A DNA stretch of 35,532 nucleotides from Bacteroidales bacterium (GTDB lineage Bacteria; Bacteroidota; Bacteroidia; Bacteroidales; JAADJA01). Numbering within the stretch: position 1 is the stretch's first letter; every line of letters starts with the position of its first letter. The DNA lies in assembly GCA_016783885.1 (NCBI GenBank), contig JADHVR010000038.1:1-35532 (forward strand). The letters run 5' to 3'. Below, one piece after another: positions 33,570-35,532 of the stretch. The notes under the pieces were generated by a model. The model ran no database searches and had not been told where the DNA came from. It worked only from the letters and a program-made list of their open reading frames with translations. The translations under genes were made by a program, and so were the position numbers.

Positions 33570-35243
33570 ATGGGATGCTATGAACGCTCAATCAAAATTG
33601 CATTTGACAAGCTATCAGGAGAAATTCTGGAAGCAGACAAAGTCTTTGACAACAAGAAAGACGCTTTTGCAGTTAGACGACAGTTTCATAAAAACGAAGT
33701 TGAACTATATTGTTGCGAATGTGAACAGAAATTAAATGTATCAACAAGCAAGTATGACAGACTACATTTCAAACATCAGCCAAACGCAGACTACTGTATA
33801 CTTAAAGATGGTAATTTAACACCAGAACAAATTGAGCAATTTAACCGAATTCTTGTAGCAAAGGAAAGCCCAAGACACAAGGAGTTAAAAAATAAAATTG
33901 CAGAACGACTTTTAGGTGTTGAAGGTATTGACACTTCCTCAATTGCTATTGACAACAAGTTTATCATCCGAGGAAATGAGAAAAGACGACCTGATGTTTA
34001 TTGTAAATACTACGATAAGGAATTGGTTTTTGAAATTCAACTTTCGGACTTATCACTGCGCTACATTCTAAGTCGCTACGAGTTTTATAAGAAACACGGA
34101 ATGTATCTCATATGGATTCTTGACAACTTTGATATTCACAGACAAGCACAATTAGAAAGGGACATCAAATATTTAACGAAGTATGAAAACTTTTTCAAGC
34201 TTGACGAAAAGACAGACATCTTTAAACTTGAATGTAAATACAAATTTCCGTTCTTGACAGAGAACAACAAACTTCTTACAAAATGGATTGACAAATCGGT
34301 TTCACTTAACCAATTAAATTTTGATTCGGAGAGTTATCAAATTTATTACTATAACTTTGGTGACAACAAAAGCAAAACAGAAGAAGAACAAAAACGCAAA
34401 GCTGAGCAAATAAAAGAAGCTGAGAGAATAAAATTAGCAGACGAAAGATTAGCAACCGCCAAATCGAAATCAAAAGAAATCATTCAGGATATTAAGGAAC
34501 TAAGAAATAGAAAGTCACAAAACTTTATTTCAGTCAATCGCTTAATAAACGAACTTGACAAATATGAATTAGAGATTCTCAATTCAACCCTAAATTTACA
34601 TAACCGAGACAAATTAAAAAAGCCAGCATTATATAATTGGATTAGTACTGCAACTCAAGACGATGTTGCATTTATTGAGTTTATTCTCAATTGCGGAGAC
34701 ATTAAAATTGACGTGAACGATAAAGATTCAGAAGGCAGAACTGCCTTACAAGAAGTTTATCAAAACAAAGCAATACATAAATATATTCTAGTAAAAGGAC
34801 TTTTAAAGCGTGGTTACAAATTGACCAAAGAGGATGAGGCATATATTAGCTCACTTTCTGACAGCAACGGTGAAATTAAAAACGATTTGATTATTTATAC
34901 AATCTGCAGAAACCTCACTGACAAGGATTTAGTTGATTTTGTTTTCCTTCATTCAAAACTCCTATTCATAATTGAGTCAGCAAGACGAAAGGAAATTATT
35001 GGCTTTAAATACAAACCCAATGAGTGGATAGCATTTGCAAATAATGCTATTCAGTATCACAGCGACTATTGGGAATACATCGAATTAGCTTTTAAAGATT
35101 ATGGACTTTGGGATAAACTTATTGAGTTAGACAAGAAAGGAACATTTCAAAAAAAAGTGCAAGCTTTCTATTCGAAAATGCCACGACAAAAATTTGATTT
35201 TGACAATGTTTATAGAGACCTTTATCCTGAACTAACAAACTAA
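33570..35243 (+). CDS. CoiA-like putative nuclease (DUF6035-like)
   Basis: A 557-aa protein without signal peptide. Residues 42-80 contain CCECEQKLNVS and HFKHQPNADYC, the Cys/His pattern of the N-terminal zinc-like module of competence protein CoiA. Residues 100-180 resemble the CoiA/PD-(D/E)XK nuclease core: a helix starting HKELKNKIAERLL, RRPDVYC with Asp142, then ELVFEIQLSD with Glu155 and Gln157, and a YEFYKKHGMYLIWIL strand. A Lys/Glu-rich coiled region (about 275-340) and a helical C-terminal half follow; DVNDKDSEGRTALQEVYQNK hints at an ankyrin-like unit. Such genes often lie in defence or mobile regions. Codon use appears richer in GAC/CAA than in neighbours, and IS sequence follows, which fits recent acquisition. 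Nuclease function is inferred. Confidence 0.7.
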   Translation: MGCYERSIKIAFDKLSGEILEADKVFDNKKDAFAVRRQFHKNEVELYCCECEQKLNVSTSKYDRLHFKHQPNADYCILKDGNLTPEQIEQFNRILVAKESPRHKELKNKIAERLLGVEGIDTSSIAIDNKFIIRGNEKRRPDVYCKYYDKELVFEIQLSDLSLRYILSRYEFYKKHGMYLIWILDNFDIHRQAQLERDIKYLTKYENFFKLDEKTDIFKLECKYKFPFLTENNKLLTKWIDKSVSLNQLNFDSESYQIYYYNFGDNKSKTEEEQKRKAEQIKEAERIKLADERLATAKSKSKEIIQDIKELRNRKSQNFISVNRLINELDKYELEILNSTLNLHNRDKLKKPALYNWISTATQDDVAFIEFILNCGDIKIDVNDKDSEGRTALQEVYQNKAIHKYILVKGLLKRGYKLTKEDEAYISSLSDSNGEIKNDLIIYTICRNLTDKDLVDFVFLHSKLLFIIESARRKEIIGFKYKPNEWIAFANNAIQYHSDYWEYIELAFKDYGLWDKLIELDKKGTFQKKVQAFYSKMPRQKFDFDNVYRDLYPELTN

Positions 35244-35400
35244 TATGAAACAGCGGATGAACAGAAAGGCAGCGGCTAAAAATGTATATAAAAAATGGGC
35301 GAGATAGCAGTAATATCAAGGCTTGTAGCCCGCTTCAACCTTTTTGTAACTTGAAAGAGAATTACTCCGCAATCGCTTACTTTTCATATACTGAACGTCA

Positions 35401-35532
35401 GACTGTCTAAAAAGCTAACACCATTTTGTTAATAATTTCATTGTTCTAAAAACAGGAGCTTTTTATAAATTGAGTATCTTTAAAGCATGAAATTTATAAC
35501 AGGATTAAACAGAAATCAGGCCGCCCTTTTCC
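35401..35532 (+). mobile_element. Left end of an IS1182-type insertion sequence
   Basis: Non-coding sequence from about 35401 (AGACTGTCTAAAAAGC may be its terminal repeat, judged by likeness to IS ends only) leads into the transposase start at 35487. The element continues past the window. The opposite end and target duplication cannot be seen. It also contains GTTCTAAAAACAGGAGCTTT, similar to part of dispersed repeat B. Confidence 0.5.
35487..35532 (+). CDS. IS1182-family transposase, first 15 codons
   Basis: The ATG at 35487 gives MKFITGLNRNQAALF and the frame is open to the window edge. The opening M-(K/N)-(F/Y)-I-x-G-x-x-R-x-Q-x-x-L-F is the characteristic start of Bacteroidota IS1182-family DDE transposases, which continue with a DUF772 region. 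The remainder, including the catalytic residues, is outside the window. Confidence rests on 15 residues. Confidence 0.6.
   Translation, partial: MKFITGLNRNQAALF

Noticed and set aside
1..35532. CRISPR array, toxin-antitoxin pair or intact prophage
   Set aside because: No regular spacer-repeat series, no recognisable toxin pair and no phage structural genes were seen; KilA-N alone does not indicate a prophage.

Overview
The window looks like a chromosomal segment of a low-GC Bacteroidota, probably a Bacteroidales/Marinilabiliales-type organism. This is inferred from two type IX secretion (T9SS) C-terminal sorting domains, a LytS/LytTR two-component pair, a TTTG-N19-TANNTTTG promoter before the tRNA genes, weak or absent Shine-Dalgarno sites, and housekeeping proteins of Bacteroidota type. 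Almost all genes from 1 to 29.9 kb lie on the minus strand; the right end (30-35.5 kb) is on the plus strand.

Layout. 0-3.8 kb: start of a secreted protein running off the left edge, rdgB, a small exported SKYDAD-repeat protein, then rpsP-rimM-trmN6, where ribosomal protein S16 carries a very long repetitive charged tail. 4.0-7.0 kb: accessory island with a GYF_2 membrane protein, an exported protein and a KilA-N protein bracketed by two direct copies of a ~125-bp dispersed repeat. 7.0-11.7 kb: an ABC ATPase followed by a 1197-aa permease fused to an M1-type peptidase. 11.9-13.3 kb: gene debris (second copy of another repeat, a membrane-protein remnant, a possible tyrosine-recombinase scrap, the C-terminal half of a proline-racemase-family enzyme).

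13.35-24.05 kb is the most interesting part: ten co-oriented genes. In transcription order they are a decayed DUF1566 lipoprotein, a 2x[4Fe-4S] ferredoxin, a bis-heme ferric-reductase-like membrane protein, a Tat-exported FAD flavoprotein, a Spy/CpxP-like protein, a two-domain DUF1566 T9SS protein, a CotH-LTD T9SS protein, a VTC-domain protein, a LytS-type histidine kinase and a LytTR regulator. A related sequence element lies upstream of both the first gene and the Spy-like gene, suggesting shared control. The cluster reads as an envelope system that moves electrons to a periplasmic flavoenzyme and displays CotH/DUF1566 proteins on the surface; its biological job is not evident.

24.3-29.9 kb: a three-domain enzyme (phosphotransferase-like kinase, M23 peptidase, class III aminotransferase) interrupted by one in-frame amber codon, a glycosidase remnant cut at a dispersed repeat, a DUF4301 protein and a sulfotransferase-like protein. 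30.0-30.3 kb: two tRNA-Leu genes with a good promoter and a partial duplicate of the second tRNA's 3' end. 30.4-35.5 kb: a TPR-like exported protein with an A9 tract at its start, peptidase E, a frameshifted scrap of a secreted protein, a CoiA-like putative nuclease, and the first codons of an IS1182-type transposase at the right edge.
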